Positions 17,948-26,536 of a stretch of 34,537 nt of DNA are shown in pieces. This DNA comes from an uncultured Granulosicoccaceae bacterium. Lineage in GTDB: Bacteria > Pseudomonadota > Gammaproteobacteria > Granulosicoccales > Granulosicoccaceae. The first letter of the stretch is position 1. Each line of letters starts with the position of its first letter. Below the pieces are notes generated by a model, which was given only the letters and a program-made list of their open reading frames with translations, made no database searches and was not told the DNA's origin. The stretch is taken from positions 1 to 34,537 of the forward strand of contig CALISD010000057.1 of assembly GCA_938041955.1 (NCBI GenBank), written 5' to 3'. The position numbers and the translations under genes are program-made.

Positions 17948-18868
17948 GTGATTCGCCAGAGAACCCTGAACAACCCTATTCACGCCACCGGCGTCGGCTT
18001 GCACACAGGCCGTAAGGTCTATCTCACTCTATCTCCCGCACCAATCAATACCGGAATTGTCTTTCGACGTGATGTGGGCAGCCGAGTGGCCACGATACCC
18101 GCCACTGCGAGTAACGTGGTGTCTACCGAACTGGCTACGACCATCGGTGACGATGAAGGCAACACCATTTCAACGATCGAGCACTTGATGGCCGCTTTTG
18201 CCGGTCTGGGTATTGATAATTGCTATGTCGATGTGAGTGCCCGTGAGGTACCCATTATGGACGGCAGTGCGGCTCCATTTATTTTTCTGATCCAGTCAGC
18301 GGGTATCCGGGAACAGGTGGCACTTAAGCGCTTTATCAAAATTAAAAAACCGTTGTATGTGGAGGAGGGCGACAAATGGGTTCGCTTTGATCCGTACAAC
18401 GGCTTCAGGGTGAAATTCGAAATCAATTTTAAACACCCGGCCATCGCTGAAGGTTCTCAGCGTGCTGCAATTGATTTTTCTTCCAGTTCATTTATTCGCG
18501 AGATCAGCCGTGCTCGAACCTTCGGTTTCATGAGCGATATTGAAGCCTTGCGAGAACGCAATCTGGCGCTGGGTGGCTGTTTGGACAACGCCATCGTAGT
18601 AGATAACTACAAGGTGTTAAATACTGACGGCCTTCGCTACGGTGATGAGTTTGTACGCCACAAAATACTCGATGCAATTGGTGATCTTTTCCAGTTGGGT
18701 TGCGGGGTGATAGGGCAGTTCACCGGATATAAGTCGGGCCACGGTCTGAATAACCTGCTGGTCAGAGAGTTGCTCGACAACCCGGAAGCATGGGAAGAGG
18801 TAAACTTCGAGGAAACCGACAGTCCGATTATTTACACGCAGCCACTCGAGCTTGCCGGGTCGCATTAG
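17948..18868 (+). CDS. lpxC: UDP-3-O-acyl-GlcNAc deacetylase (lipid A synthesis)
   Basis: LpxC is the zinc enzyme for the committed step of lipid A synthesis. The frame is open from 17834, but the protein was started at GTG 17948: this gives 306 residues and the typical beginning IRQRTL...ATGVGLHTG. With it, the key residues take the E. coli numbers: E78 and H79 in [11 protein letters not shown]238 and D242 in [12 protein letters not shown], and H265 in [13 protein letters not shown] at 17933–17937 is a plausible ribosome-binding site. The 38 residues encoded upstream do not resemble LpxC. A 199-bp gap from ftsZ leaves room for a separate promoter. Confidence 0.95.
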   Translation: MIRQRTLNNPIHATGVGLHTGRKVYLTLSPAPINTGIVFRRDVGSRVATIPATASNVVSTELATTIGDDEGNTISTIEHLMAAFAGLGIDNCYVDVSAREVPIMDGSAAPFIFLIQSAGIREQVALKRFIKIKKPLYVEEGDKWVRFDPYNGFRVKFEINFKHPAIAEGSQRAAIDFSSSSFIREISRARTFGFMSDIEALRERNLALGGCLDNAIVVDNYKVLNTDGLRYGDEFVRHKILDAIGDLFQLGCGVIGQFTGYKSGHGLNNLLVRELLDNPEAWEEVNFEETDSPIIYTQPLELAGSH

Positions 18869-18904
18869 GCGACAATGCGCCGCGACAGAAGGGCTAAGAC
18901 TTAG

Positions 18905-19207
18905 TTAGTCCTTGTTGTTCGCACTGGCGCGTGCCTCGAGTTTGGGTACGGTTCGCGCCAGAACCTCCGTAACCCGAACTCCCTCGGTCTCAAAAAACTC
19001 AATAATTTCAGTGGTATGAAATCTGAGGCGGCTGGTCCAGCTTGGTGAAGCTGAGAAAATAGTCAATTTTCCGTCAACCAGGGTCGCGTAGCTTACGTGA
19101 GCGCGAAACTCTTCCGGTAACGCCTTGTCCAAGGTGCGCCGGAGCTGCTTCCACTGTTGCGTGCGACGGACGAGTTCAGAGTCCAGAAAGTTGTTTATTT
19201 GCTGCAT
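18905..19207 (-). CDS. dciA: DUF721 protein, DciA-like replicative helicase loader
   Basis: The 100-residue product fits the short DUF721 family. The N-terminal part has helical character (about 1–30, QQINNFLDSELVRR...), followed by a compact part with DGKLTIFSASPSWTSRLRFH, whose W-x-x-x-L-R-F pattern matches DUF721. DciA proteins of this family help load the DnaB helicase at the origin in bacteria that lack DnaC. A DUF721 gene between lpxC and secA is also found in pseudomonads. It is convergent with lpxC (36-bp gap) and divergent from secA. Family call is good; the helicase-loader role is inferred from the family. Confidence 0.75.
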   Translation of the reverse strand: MQQINNFLDSELVRRTQQWKQLRRTLDKALPEEFRAHVSYATLVDGKLTIFSASPSWTSRLRFHTTEIIEFFETEGVRVTEVLARTVPKLEARASANNKD

Positions 19208-19498
19208 GGTGCGAGTTTATCTAAGTTCTGCGCATGCAGCCAACTGGTTCGGGCGGTTGCGGATTGCTCAAAGCGCATCTGTTGAGCGTTAAAATTGCAT
19301 AGTGGTTGGGTTGTTTGGTCTTTTCCACTGGAAACAGCGGTCGAATGCCCCCATTACATCCGAATAGTGGGGTGACTGGCGGAGATGGGGTGTTTTTGCT
19401 GGACCAATTAGATAGCCAAACTGATATTATTCAACAATTGCACTCTTTACATACCGGAACGCTCAAAGCGCAGGTGCCACCGATGATTGGTAAGCCAG
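19208..19498. promoter_or_regulatory. dciA–secA divergent intergenic region
   Basis: These 291 bp must contain promoters for both genes. For dciA (minus strand), TTGGCT followed after 16 bp by GATAAA lies just ahead of its ATG and would give a nearly leaderless mRNA. For secA I found AT-rich -10-like TATTAT at 19425–19430 but no matching -35. No SecM-like leader gene is apparent. A 67-codon frame at 19306 has no recognisable product. Confidence 0.35.
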
Positions 19499-22228
19499 AT
19501 GTTAGGTAACTTAGTTAAGAAATTTGTAGGCAGTCGAAATGATCGACTGGTAAAGCAATATGCCCGAACCATCAGTGCTGGCACAGCGCTGAGTGATTCA
19601 ATGGCATCGCTTTCAGATGATCAATTGCGCGCCAAGACGGATGAGTTCAAGGCGAGAGTGGCCGATGGGACCTCGCTTGACGATCTGATGCCGGAGGCCT
19701 TTGCCGTTGTGCGCGAAGCGGGTGTCAGGTCATTGGGATTGCGCCATTACGATGTCCAGTTCATCGGTGGAGCCGTGCTGCATGACGGAAAAATTGCCGA
19801 GATGCGTACCGGTGAGGGTAAAACCCTGGTGGCGACCACAGCGGTTTATCTGAACGCTCTGCATGGTCGAGGCGTCCACGTCATCACAGTTAATGACTAC
19901 CTGGCTCAGCGTGACTCTGAATGGATGGGCAAGCTTTATCAATTTCTGGGTTTGTCGGTCGGCGTGATTATCAGCGGCATGTCTTCAGAGCAACGTCGTG
20001 AATCTTATGCGGCCGACGTGACATATGGCACCAATAACGAATTTGGCTTCGATTACTTGCGTGACAACATGGCGCTTAGTAGTGAAGAGAAAGTGCAGCG
20101 TGATTTGTACTATGCGATTGTCGATGAAGTTGATTCAATTCTTATCGATGAAGCCCGAACCCCGCTGATTATCTCTGGCCCAACCAACGAAAGCAGTGAG
20201 ACATACGGGAAAATCAATTTAGTTGTTCCGAACCTTGTTGCGGTTGTAGAAGAGGAAGGTCCCGGTGACTACACCATTGATGAAAAGGCCAAGCAGGTAT
20301 TTCTGACTGAATCAGGAATGGATCGCATTGAATCTTTGCTGACAGAGCAGGATTTACTGGAAGAGAACGATAGTTTGTATGACGCAGCAAACATTAGTTT
20401 GTTGCACCACTTAAATGCTGCACTCCGTGCACATGCTATTTTTAAGAAAGACATTGATTACATTGTCGCTGACGATCAGATTGTGATTGTTGATGAGTTT
20501 ACCGGCCGAACAATGGCAGGCAGGCGTTGGTCAGATGGCTTACATCAGGCGATTGAAGCCAAAGAAGGCGTGACCATTCAACAAGAGAATCAAACACTCG
20601 CCTCAATTACTTATCAAAACTACTTCCGTCTGTATGAAAAGCTTGGTGGTATGACGGGTACGGCGGATACAGAGGCATTTGAGTTTCAATCGATTTATGG
20701 CCTTGAAGTGGTGGTTATCCCAACCAATAAAAACATGATCCGCGATGATCGCGGTGATTTGATTTACCTGACGCAGCGTGAAAAGTACGATGCGATCGTT
20801 GAAGATATTGAAGCTTGTGTGCAAAAGAAGCAGCCAGCACTGGTAGGTACCACCTCAATTGAAACATCTGAATATTTATCGAACCTTTTAAAAGAAAAAA
20901 ATATCCCGCATGAAGTGCTGAATGCCAAGCAGCACGAGCGTGAAGCACAGATTATTGCTGATGCGGGTCGCCCGGGAGCGGTGACTATTGCTACCAATAT
21001 GGCGGGTCGAGGTACAGATATCGTGCTTGGCGGAAACCTGGAGAGTGAGCTAGGTGGAATTGATTCAGTAACAGACACGGATAAATCGGCGCGCACAATA
21101 GCCTGGGAAAAGCGTCATGCAGAGGTGCTTACAGCAGGTGGCTTGCACATTATCGGTACGGAGCGTCATGAGAGTCGGCGTATTGATAATCAGCTGAGAG
21201 GTCGTTCGGGTCGGCAGGGTGATCCGGGTTCTTCCCGGTTTTATCTATCTCTGGAAGATAACTTGATGCGTATCTTCGCGTCTGAGCGCATTGGCAACAT
21301 CATGCAGAAGCTTGGTATGGAAGAGGGTGAGGCGATTGAACATTCGCTTGTTACCCGTGCCATTGAAAATGCGCAGCGTAAAGTCGAAGGGCATAACTTT
21401 GATATACGTAAACATCTGCTTGAGTATGATGATGTCGCTAATGATCAGCGCAAGGTTATCTATGAGCAGAGAGACGAGATCATTGCCGCAGAGGAAGTCT
21501 CAGAGACTGTAAGTGCCATGCGTGAAGATGCCGTTGAAACTTTGATGGCCGGTTATCTTCCTCCTGGAACGTTAGACGAGAGTTGGGATCTGGAAGGTGC
21601 TTCAGAGGCAATCAAAGAGCAATTTGATTTAGAAATAGATCTGAAAGCAAAGCTTGAAGCGGATTCAGATGCGGATGAGGATGACCTCAATGAATTTGCG
21701 GTTGCGCAGCTTGCAGAGAAATATCAGCAAACTGAAAAGCTAGCGGGCCCGGAAACGCTCAGGCGTTTTGAGAAATTTGTATTGTTAAAGACTCTGGATG
21801 AACATTGGAAAGAGCACCTGGCTTCAATGGATTATCTGCGCCAAAGTGTAGGCTTGCGTGGGTATGCACAGAAGAACCCCAAGCAGGAATACAAGCGCGA
21901 GTCGTTTGAGTTGTTTTCTGCGATGCTTGATGAATATAAAAAAGACGTTGTAGGGACACTCGCCAAAGTACAAGTGCGTGACCCTGAAGAGGTCGCCGAA
22001 GCAGAAGCCGCGGCTGCAGCGCAAAGACCACAAGAAGTGAGTTATGAGCACGCTGCTGCTACTAGCCCGGCCGCGTCTGCGCCACCGCCACCGCAAGCGG
22101 GGTATAGTGCTGGTGGAGTCGAGAGCGAAGAAACTTACGTTCGCGATCAGCCGAAAGTGGGCCGCAACGACCCCTGTTGGTGTGGATCTGGTAAGAAGTT
22201 CAAGCGTTGCCACGGCGAATTGAGTTAA
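19499..22228 (+). CDS. secA: Protein translocase ATPase SecA
   Basis: SecA drives preproteins through the SecYEG channel by ATP hydrolysis. ATG 19499 was chosen over TTG 19487 because it gives the usual opening MLxxLxKKxxGSRNDR and 909 residues. The Walker A loop MRTGEGKTL is at about 102–110; the DEVD segment and [12 protein letters not shown] follow; helicase motifs [13 protein letters not shown] and [19 protein letters not shown] are intact. A proline/alanine-rich linker leads to the C-terminal zinc motif [13 protein letters not shown] (C893, C895, C904, H905), which binds SecB and lipids. A strong terminator follows directly. Confidence 0.97.
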   Translation: MLGNLVKKFVGSRNDRLVKQYARTISAGTALSDSMASLSDDQLRAKTDEFKARVADGTSLDDLMPEAFAVVREAGVRSLGLRHYDVQFIGGAVLHDGKIAEMRTGEGKTLVATTAVYLNALHGRGVHVITVNDYLAQRDSEWMGKLYQFLGLSVGVIISGMSSEQRRESYAADVTYGTNNEFGFDYLRDNMALSSEEKVQRDLYYAIVDEVDSILIDEARTPLIISGPTNESSETYGKINLVVPNLVAVVEEEGPGDYTIDEKAKQVFLTESGMDRIESLLTEQDLLEENDSLYDAANISLLHHLNAALRAHAIFKKDIDYIVADDQIVIVDEFTGRTMAGRRWSDGLHQAIEAKEGVTIQQENQTLASITYQNYFRLYEKLGGMTGTADTEAFEFQSIYGLEVVVIPTNKNMIRDDRGDLIYLTQREKYDAIVEDIEACVQKKQPALVGTTSIETSEYLSNLLKEKNIPHEVLNAKQHEREAQIIADAGRPGAVTIATNMAGRGTDIVLGGNLESELGGIDSVTDTDKSARTIAWEKRHAEVLTAGGLHIIGTERHESRRIDNQLRGRSGRQGDPGSSRFYLSLEDNLMRIFASERIGNIMQKLGMEEGEAIEHSLVTRAIENAQRKVEGHNFDIRKHLLEYDDVANDQRKVIYEQRDEIIAAEEVSETVSAMREDAVETLMAGYLPPGTLDESWDLEGASEAIKEQFDLEIDLKAKLEADSDADEDDLNEFAVAQLAEKYQQTEKLAGPETLRRFEKFVLLKTLDEHWKEHLASMDYLRQSVGLRGYAQKNPKQEYKRESFELFSAMLDEYKKDVVGTLAKVQVRDPEEVAEAEAAAAAQRPQEVSYEHAAATSPAASAPPPPQAGYSAGGVESEETYVRDQPKVGRNDPCWCGSGKKFKRCHGELS

Positions 22229-22235
22229 ATGACCG

Positions 22236-22266
22236 GAAAGCAGCCTGCAACAGGCTGCTTTCTCTT
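22236..22266 (+). terminator. Rho-independent terminator of secA
   Basis: GAAAGCAGCCTG (22236–22247) and CAGGCTGCTTTC (22251–22262) form a perfect 12-bp stem with a 3-base loop, followed by TCTT. It begins 7 bases after the secA stop codon. The stem is strong although the T-tract is short, so it should separate secA from argJ. Confidence 0.85.
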
Positions 22267-22354
22267 AGATCAGTTTACCAAATTTGTATTCCATCCAGCG
22301 CCGGCGATCAGCTGCTATCGGCTTGATTCCCTCCTTGGCGTTTTTTGTAGTTAT

Positions 22355-22381
22355 TTGTTTGTCCGTTATTTAGAATATAAG
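22355..22381 (+). promoter_or_regulatory. Putative argJ promoter
   Basis: TTGTTT (22355–22360) and TATAAG (22376–22381) are 15 bp apart, about 75 bases before the argJ start and downstream of the secA terminator. The spacing is short for sigma70, so this is tentative. No ArgR box with the TGAAT/ATTCA pattern was found. Confidence 0.3.
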
Positions 22382-22454
22382 CCCGTTGATGGTGCGAGTA
22401 TTCTTATGCGAACTTCCTTCTTTTGCTTTTCTAATTTGTCAGGCGACCTTTAAC

Positions 22455-23672
22455 ATGGCAGTCGGTCTCACTCAGCCGGATACTTTGCTTCCGGTACGCG
22501 GTTTTCGTCTGGCGTCCTGTGCCTCTGGTATCAAGGCAAGCGGCGATAGCGACCTGGTTTTGTTGGTGGCAGATGAAGGCACGCAAACAGCTGCGGTATT
22601 TACCAAAAATGCTTATTGTGCCGCGCCGGTATTGATTGCGAAAGCACACCTGGATCAGGCTACCTGCCGTGCGCTTTTGATCAACTCCGGCAATGCAAAT
22701 GCAGGAACCGGTCAAAGGGGAGAAGAGGATGCCTTGTTATTGTGCCAGCAAGTCGCCGATGGATTAGGTCTTTCAAAGCGCCAGATAATGCCTTTTTCCA
22801 CTGGTGTCATCGGTGAACCGTTGCCGGTTCCTGTGATGCAAAATGGTGTTGAACAATTGCTACCTGTTCTGTCTGAAGACAGCTGGTTAAACGCAGCCAC
22901 CGCGATAATGACTACGGATACTGTTGCCAAAGGGGTATCGGTGCAGTGCACCATAGACAATGAAGTGGTTACACTCACCGGAATTTCTAAAGGGTCCGGC
23001 ATGATTCATCCGGACATGGCAACCATGCTGGCTTTTGTGGCAACTGATGCGGCCGTTGATCCATATTCGATGCAGCAGTTTATCAAACCGTTATCAGATG
23101 AATCTTTTAACAGTATTAGTGTTGATGGTGATACCTCTACCAATGATGCCTTTGTGGTGATGGCAAGTGGTGTGGCGAACAATAGACTGTTAAGTCCTTC
23201 TCATCCTGAATGGGATGTGTTCACCGAAGCATTGAGAAGTGTCGCACTTCACCTGGCTCACTCAATCATTAGAGATGGTGAGGGAGCGACCCGCTTTATT
23301 GAAATTCAAGTAAAGGGTGGTGCCTCAGTGCAAGACTGTAAGCAGGTAGGGTTTACAGTGGCTCACTCGCCATTGGTAAAAACCGCTTTTTTTGCAGGTG
23401 ACCCCAACCTCGGTCGTATTCTGGCAGCCGTGGGTAGGAGCAAAATTGAAGGGCTTGATATGCAGGGGGTATCACTGTTTATTGGTGATTTGGCAGTGGT
23501 TGAACACGGTGAGCCGTCGGCACTTTATAACGAGCAGGATGCGGCATCAATAATGTCGTTGGAAGATGTGGTGATACAGATTGATCTTGGTATGGGTGTC
23601 GAGCAGGCGTGTATCTGGACGACAGATTTATCTTATGATTACGTTAAGATCAATGCGGAATATCGAAGTTAG
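22455..23672 (+). CDS. argJ: Bifunctional ornithine acetyltransferase / N-acetylglutamate synthase
   Basis: ArgJ transfers the acetyl group from N-acetylornithine to glutamate, recycling it in arginine synthesis; many members also use acetyl-CoA. ATG 22455 was chosen (the frame is open to 22386) because the product then starts just before the conserved PVRGFRLAS and has 405 residues. The protein autocleaves in KGSGMIHPDMATMLAF; T190 becomes the N-terminal nucleophile of the beta chain. LLINSGNANAGTG, FSTGVIGEP and DGEGATRFIE are further signatures. The gene lies after secA, as in pseudomonads, and is convergent with coaE with a 27-bp gap. Confidence 0.95.
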   Translation: MAVGLTQPDTLLPVRGFRLASCASGIKASGDSDLVLLVADEGTQTAAVFTKNAYCAAPVLIAKAHLDQATCRALLINSGNANAGTGQRGEEDALLLCQQVADGLGLSKRQIMPFSTGVIGEPLPVPVMQNGVEQLLPVLSEDSWLNAATAIMTTDTVAKGVSVQCTIDNEVVTLTGISKGSGMIHPDMATMLAFVATDAAVDPYSMQQFIKPLSDESFNSISVDGDTSTNDAFVVMASGVANNRLLSPSHPEWDVFTEALRSVALHLAHSIIRDGEGATRFIEIQVKGGASVQDCKQVGFTVAHSPLVKTAFFAGDPNLGRILAAVGRSKIEGLDMQGVSLFIGDLAVVEHGEPSALYNEQDAASIMSLEDVVIQIDLGMGVEQACIWTTDLSYDYVKINAEYRS

Positions 23673-23699
23673 TTGATGCTCTGCACGTAAAGAATTGCG

Positions 23700-24323
23700 T
23701 CAGTCGGCGCTGTTCTGCTTTCGTTTGGCAAGCCAGGTAAGTCGCTCATGTATTTTCTTTACCTGTAGATCCATCGCTTTTTTGGTGCTGCTGTTAAAGA
23801 TTAGATCATCGGCTACAGCCAGTCGTTCTTTTCGTGTGGCCTGGCTGGCGATAATATCTTCTGCGTGCTCCGGACTGCATTTGTCACGTTCCATTACTCG
23901 CCTGACCTGAACCGCAGGATCAATATCAACAATAATAACGTGATCGTAGTTTTTGTGTTGATTGGTCTCAACTAACAACGGGATGACCACCACGCAGTAC
24001 AGTGCACCTGCGGCCTCGTGGCGATCAAGGTAGTCATTGGTTAGATTTCTGATCTGCGGATGAACAATCGCCTCCAGATCTTTGCGTGCCGTGTCATCGG
24101 AGAACACAATGTCCCGAAGTTGTCTACGGTCAAGTGCACCTGTGTCATCGAGTATGCTTTGTCCAAAGCGATCAACAATTTGTGCGAGGCCGTCGCTACC
24201 AGGTGCTACTACTTCGCGCGCTAGGAGATCTGCATCGATGATCGGGACGCCGTATTCGGCGATTGCGTCACTGACTGTGGTTTTACCGCTAGCAATGCCG
24301 CCACTGAGTGCGACTCGCATCAT
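23700..24323 (-). CDS. coaE: Dephospho-CoA kinase
   Basis: CoaE phosphorylates dephospho-CoA, the last step of coenzyme A synthesis. The 207-residue product has the P-loop GGIASGKTT near residues 8–16, DADLLAREVV, LDRRQLRDIVF, and the lid and adenine-binding segments typical of the family (HPQIR, VVVIPLLVE, RDKCSPEHAEDIIASQ). It is the last gene of the pilBCD–coaE group, 30 bp after pilD, an arrangement common in gammaproteobacteria. Two adjacent ATG codons are possible starts; the first is used here. Confidence 0.94.
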   Translation of the reverse strand: MMRVALSGGIASGKTTVSDAIAEYGVPIIDADLLAREVVAPGSDGLAQIVDRFGQSILDDTGALDRRQLRDIVFSDDTARKDLEAIVHPQIRNLTNDYLDRHEAAGALYCVVVIPLLVETNQHKNYDHVIIVDIDPAVQVRRVMERDKCSPEHAEDIIASQATRKERLAVADDLIFNSSTKKAMDLQVKKIHERLTWLAKRKQNSAD

Positions 24324-24353
24324 CGGTGGTAAGACTCCGAAGATATTTGGATA

Positions 24354-25238
24354 TTACATGCCCATGCTGGCGGTATACGTTGCAACAATCTGATCACCCC
24401 ACATAAGCGCTATCCAACCCGCGATGGCCAGGTACGGCCCGAATGGTATGGGTTTGTTACGCTGGTGCTTGAATAAGACCATCATCATGATACCTATGAT
24501 CGCACCTGTCAACGAGGACAGTAGAATTATCAGTGGAAGCTTAGCCCATCCCAGCCACGCACCTAGAGCGGCAAGTAGTTTAAAGTCACCGAATCCCATA
24601 CCCTCTTTGCCGGTGATTAGCTTGAAGGCCTGAAACACGATCCAGAGGATCATGTACCCTGCTGCTGCCCCGACAATGGCATCAGGTGCGTTGACGAAAA
24701 CGGGTGCAAGACTTATCAGCAATCCCAGCCACAGTAGCGGCAAGGTGATGCTGTCGGGCAGTAGCGTGGTGTGAAAGTCTATCAGCGCAAGGCTGATGAG
24801 TGCCCATGTAAACAACAGTGCAAACACGAGTTGTATGCTGGCGCCGAATTTCATTGCAACAGCCAGCGACAGTAATGCGGTCAGGAGTTCAACTATCGGG
24901 TATTCGGCTGATATCGGGTGCTTGCAGTTGGCACACTTTCCACGAAGTAAAAGCCAGGAGATGACAGGTATGTTTTGCCATGCCGTGATCATGTTACCGC
25001 AAGACGGGCAGGCGGACCTCGGGACCATCAAGTTGAAAGTCTCTTTGTCTTTTTCAGCGTCTTTCGAGCTGAGCTCAAGCTCTAAAAACTCATGGCACTC
25101 TTTACGCCATGTTGCCTCCATCATCAATGGCAGGCGATAGACAACTACATTTAAAAAACTGCCGACGAATAGGCCAAGAATGGAGCAGAGGCTAACGAGC
25201 AGAGTCGGATTGCTCTGTAGCAAGCTGAATAATGTCAT
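24354..25238 (-). CDS. pilD: Prepilin peptidase / N-methyltransferase
   Basis: PilD cleaves the leader from type IV prepilins at the inner membrane and methylates the new N-terminal phenylalanine. The 294 residues show several membrane segments. A cytoplasmic zinc loop has two CxxC pairs, C77/C80 and C102/C105. The two aspartyl-protease residues are D154 in LIDF and D218 in GMGFGDFK. All parts of the family pattern are present, including GSFLNVVVYRLP near the N-terminus. AAAGG lies 7 bases before the ATG. Its substrates here are clearly the two pilins encoded nearby. It is 73 bp downstream of pilC. Confidence 0.95.
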   Translation of the reverse strand: MTLFSLLQSNPTLLVSLCSILGLFVGSFLNVVVYRLPLMMEATWRKECHEFLELELSSKDAEKDKETFNLMVPRSACPSCGNMITAWQNIPVISWLLLRGKCANCKHPISAEYPIVELLTALLSLAVAMKFGASIQLVFALLFTWALISLALIDFHTTLLPDSITLPLLWLGLLISLAPVFVNAPDAIVGAAAGYMILWIVFQAFKLITGKEGMGFGDFKLLAALGAWLGWAKLPLIILLSSLTGAIIGIMMMVLFKHQRNKPIPFGPYLAIAGWIALMWGDQIVATYTASMGM

Positions 25239-25297
25239 GAGTGGCCTTTGCGCAGAATTCCCGCCTATTGTAGACGGGAAGCTGTGTTTTACGAATA

Positions 25298-25316
25298 TCT
25301 AGAGTTTGGCTCTAGA
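25298..25316 (-). other. Inverted repeat at the pilC stop codon
   Basis: TCTAGAG (25298–25304) and CTCTAGA (25310–25316) pair perfectly around a 5-base loop, and the pilC stop codon lies inside the right arm. A second inverted repeat, TTCCCG/CGGGAA, lies at 25258–25280. Neither is followed by a T-run on the minus strand, so they are more likely mRNA stability or processing elements than terminators. Confidence 0.4.
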
Positions 25317-26532
25317 ATGCGTCGCCCATTTTGAAGATTGGCAGATACATCGCGACCACCAAACCACCGACAACAATCCCCAGGAAGGCCATGATCATCG
25401 GTTCCATTAAGCTTGTGAGTGCATCTACCGAGCTATCAACTTCTTCTTCGTAGTAGTCAGCCACCTTTGAAAGCATGTCGTCAATGGCACCGGACTCTTC
25501 ACCGATCGCTACCATTTGTACTGCCATATTTGAAAACAGATTTTGGTCTCTCATTGTGGCTGTCAAGCGTTGCCCGGTAGAAGCGTCATCCTTCATGCGG
25601 AGAATCGCGTCGCGATATACTGCGTTTCCGGCTGCTCCTGCTACCGAGTCCATGGCTTCTACCAGCGGAACACCGGCTGAAGACATAGTCGCGAGAGTTC
25701 TAGCGAATTTTGACGTGGCCGCCTGGTGCAAAATTTCGCCGACTACCGGTAGTTTGAGTACCACTGCATCCATTTTGTCTCTGGCTTTTTGTGATTTCTT
25801 AAGTATTGACTTAAATATGAAAACGAAACCGCCAATCACACCAAAAATTGCCATCCACCACTTCTGCATAAATTCAGAAAGATCAACCACCATCCTTGTA
25901 AAAGCTGGTAGATCACTGCCAACTCCTGCAAACAGTGTCTCAAACTGTGGAACAACAAAGATCAACAAAATTGCTGTAACAATAAATGCTATGATCAAAA
26001 CGGCTATAGGGTAGGTCATTGCCTTCTTGATCTTTCTTCGAAGTGCCTCGGTCTTCTCTTTATACGTGGCTACCTCGTTCAGAAGTCGTTCAAGCGTACC
26101 GGACTGTTCGCCTGCGTCTACCAGATTGCAAAAGAGTTCATCGAATTGATCGGGGTGATTTCGCAGTGCCACGGTAAGGCTTGAGCCACCTTCCACGTCA
26201 TTTTTTATCGCATTGACAACCTGCGCCATGGCTTTGTTATCCAGGCCGCCGGCGACAATCTCAAAGGCCTGTACCAATGGAACACCAGACCCCATCATCG
26301 TGGTTAGCTGCCGGGCAAAAATGGCAATGTCAGTGGCAGTAATTTTATTTTTACTGCCCTTCAAAGGTTTTTGCTTTTTAATTTTTCCCGCCGCAGGTGT
26401 TATCCCTTGACGTCGCAATTGCGCCTTAACAAGGTCAGCGCTTTTGCTGGACATCTCGCCTTTGACGACTTTTCCAGCCTTGTCTTTGCCTTCCCAGACA
26501 AATGTTTGTTTGCTCGCTGCTGCTGTTGCCAT
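25312..26532 (-). CDS. pilC: Type IV pilus inner-membrane platform protein
   Basis: PilC is the GspF-family membrane protein on which pilin subunits are assembled or removed. The 406-residue product has a lysine-rich N-terminal part (FVWEGKDKAGKVVKGEM) followed by two repeated GspF domains: LTTMMGSGVPLVQAFEIV with FCNLVDAGEQSGTLERLL, and LATMSSAGVPLVEAMDSV with QMVAIGEESGAIDDML. Three hydrophobic segments lie near residues 170–190, 215–240 and 375–397. It starts 4 bases after the pilB stop, so the two are cotranscribed. Confidence 0.95.
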   Translation of the reverse strand: MATAAASKQTFVWEGKDKAGKVVKGEMSSKSADLVKAQLRRQGITPAAGKIKKQKPLKGSKNKITATDIAIFARQLTTMMGSGVPLVQAFEIVAGGLDNKAMAQVVNAIKNDVEGGSSLTVALRNHPDQFDELFCNLVDAGEQSGTLERLLNEVATYKEKTEALRRKIKKAMTYPIAVLIIAFIVTAILLIFVVPQFETLFAGVGSDLPAFTRMVVDLSEFMQKWWMAIFGVIGGFVFIFKSILKKSQKARDKMDAVVLKLPVVGEILHQAATSKFARTLATMSSAGVPLVEAMDSVAGAAGNAVYRDAILRMKDDASTGQRLTATMRDQNLFSNMAVQMVAIGEESGAIDDMLSKVADYYEEEVDSSVDALTSLMEPMIMAFLGIVVGGLVVAMYLPIFKMGDAF

Positions 26533-26536
26533 CGTA

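Noticed and set aside
22386..22454. N-terminal extension of ArgJ that looks like a signal peptide
   Set aside because: ArgJ is cytoplasmic; the 23 added residues overlap the likely promoter leader, and ATG 22455 gives the usual 405-residue protein.
22267..22454. ArgR operator in front of argJ
   Set aside because: I looked for the TGAAT...ATTCA pattern in the spacer and did not find a convincing match.
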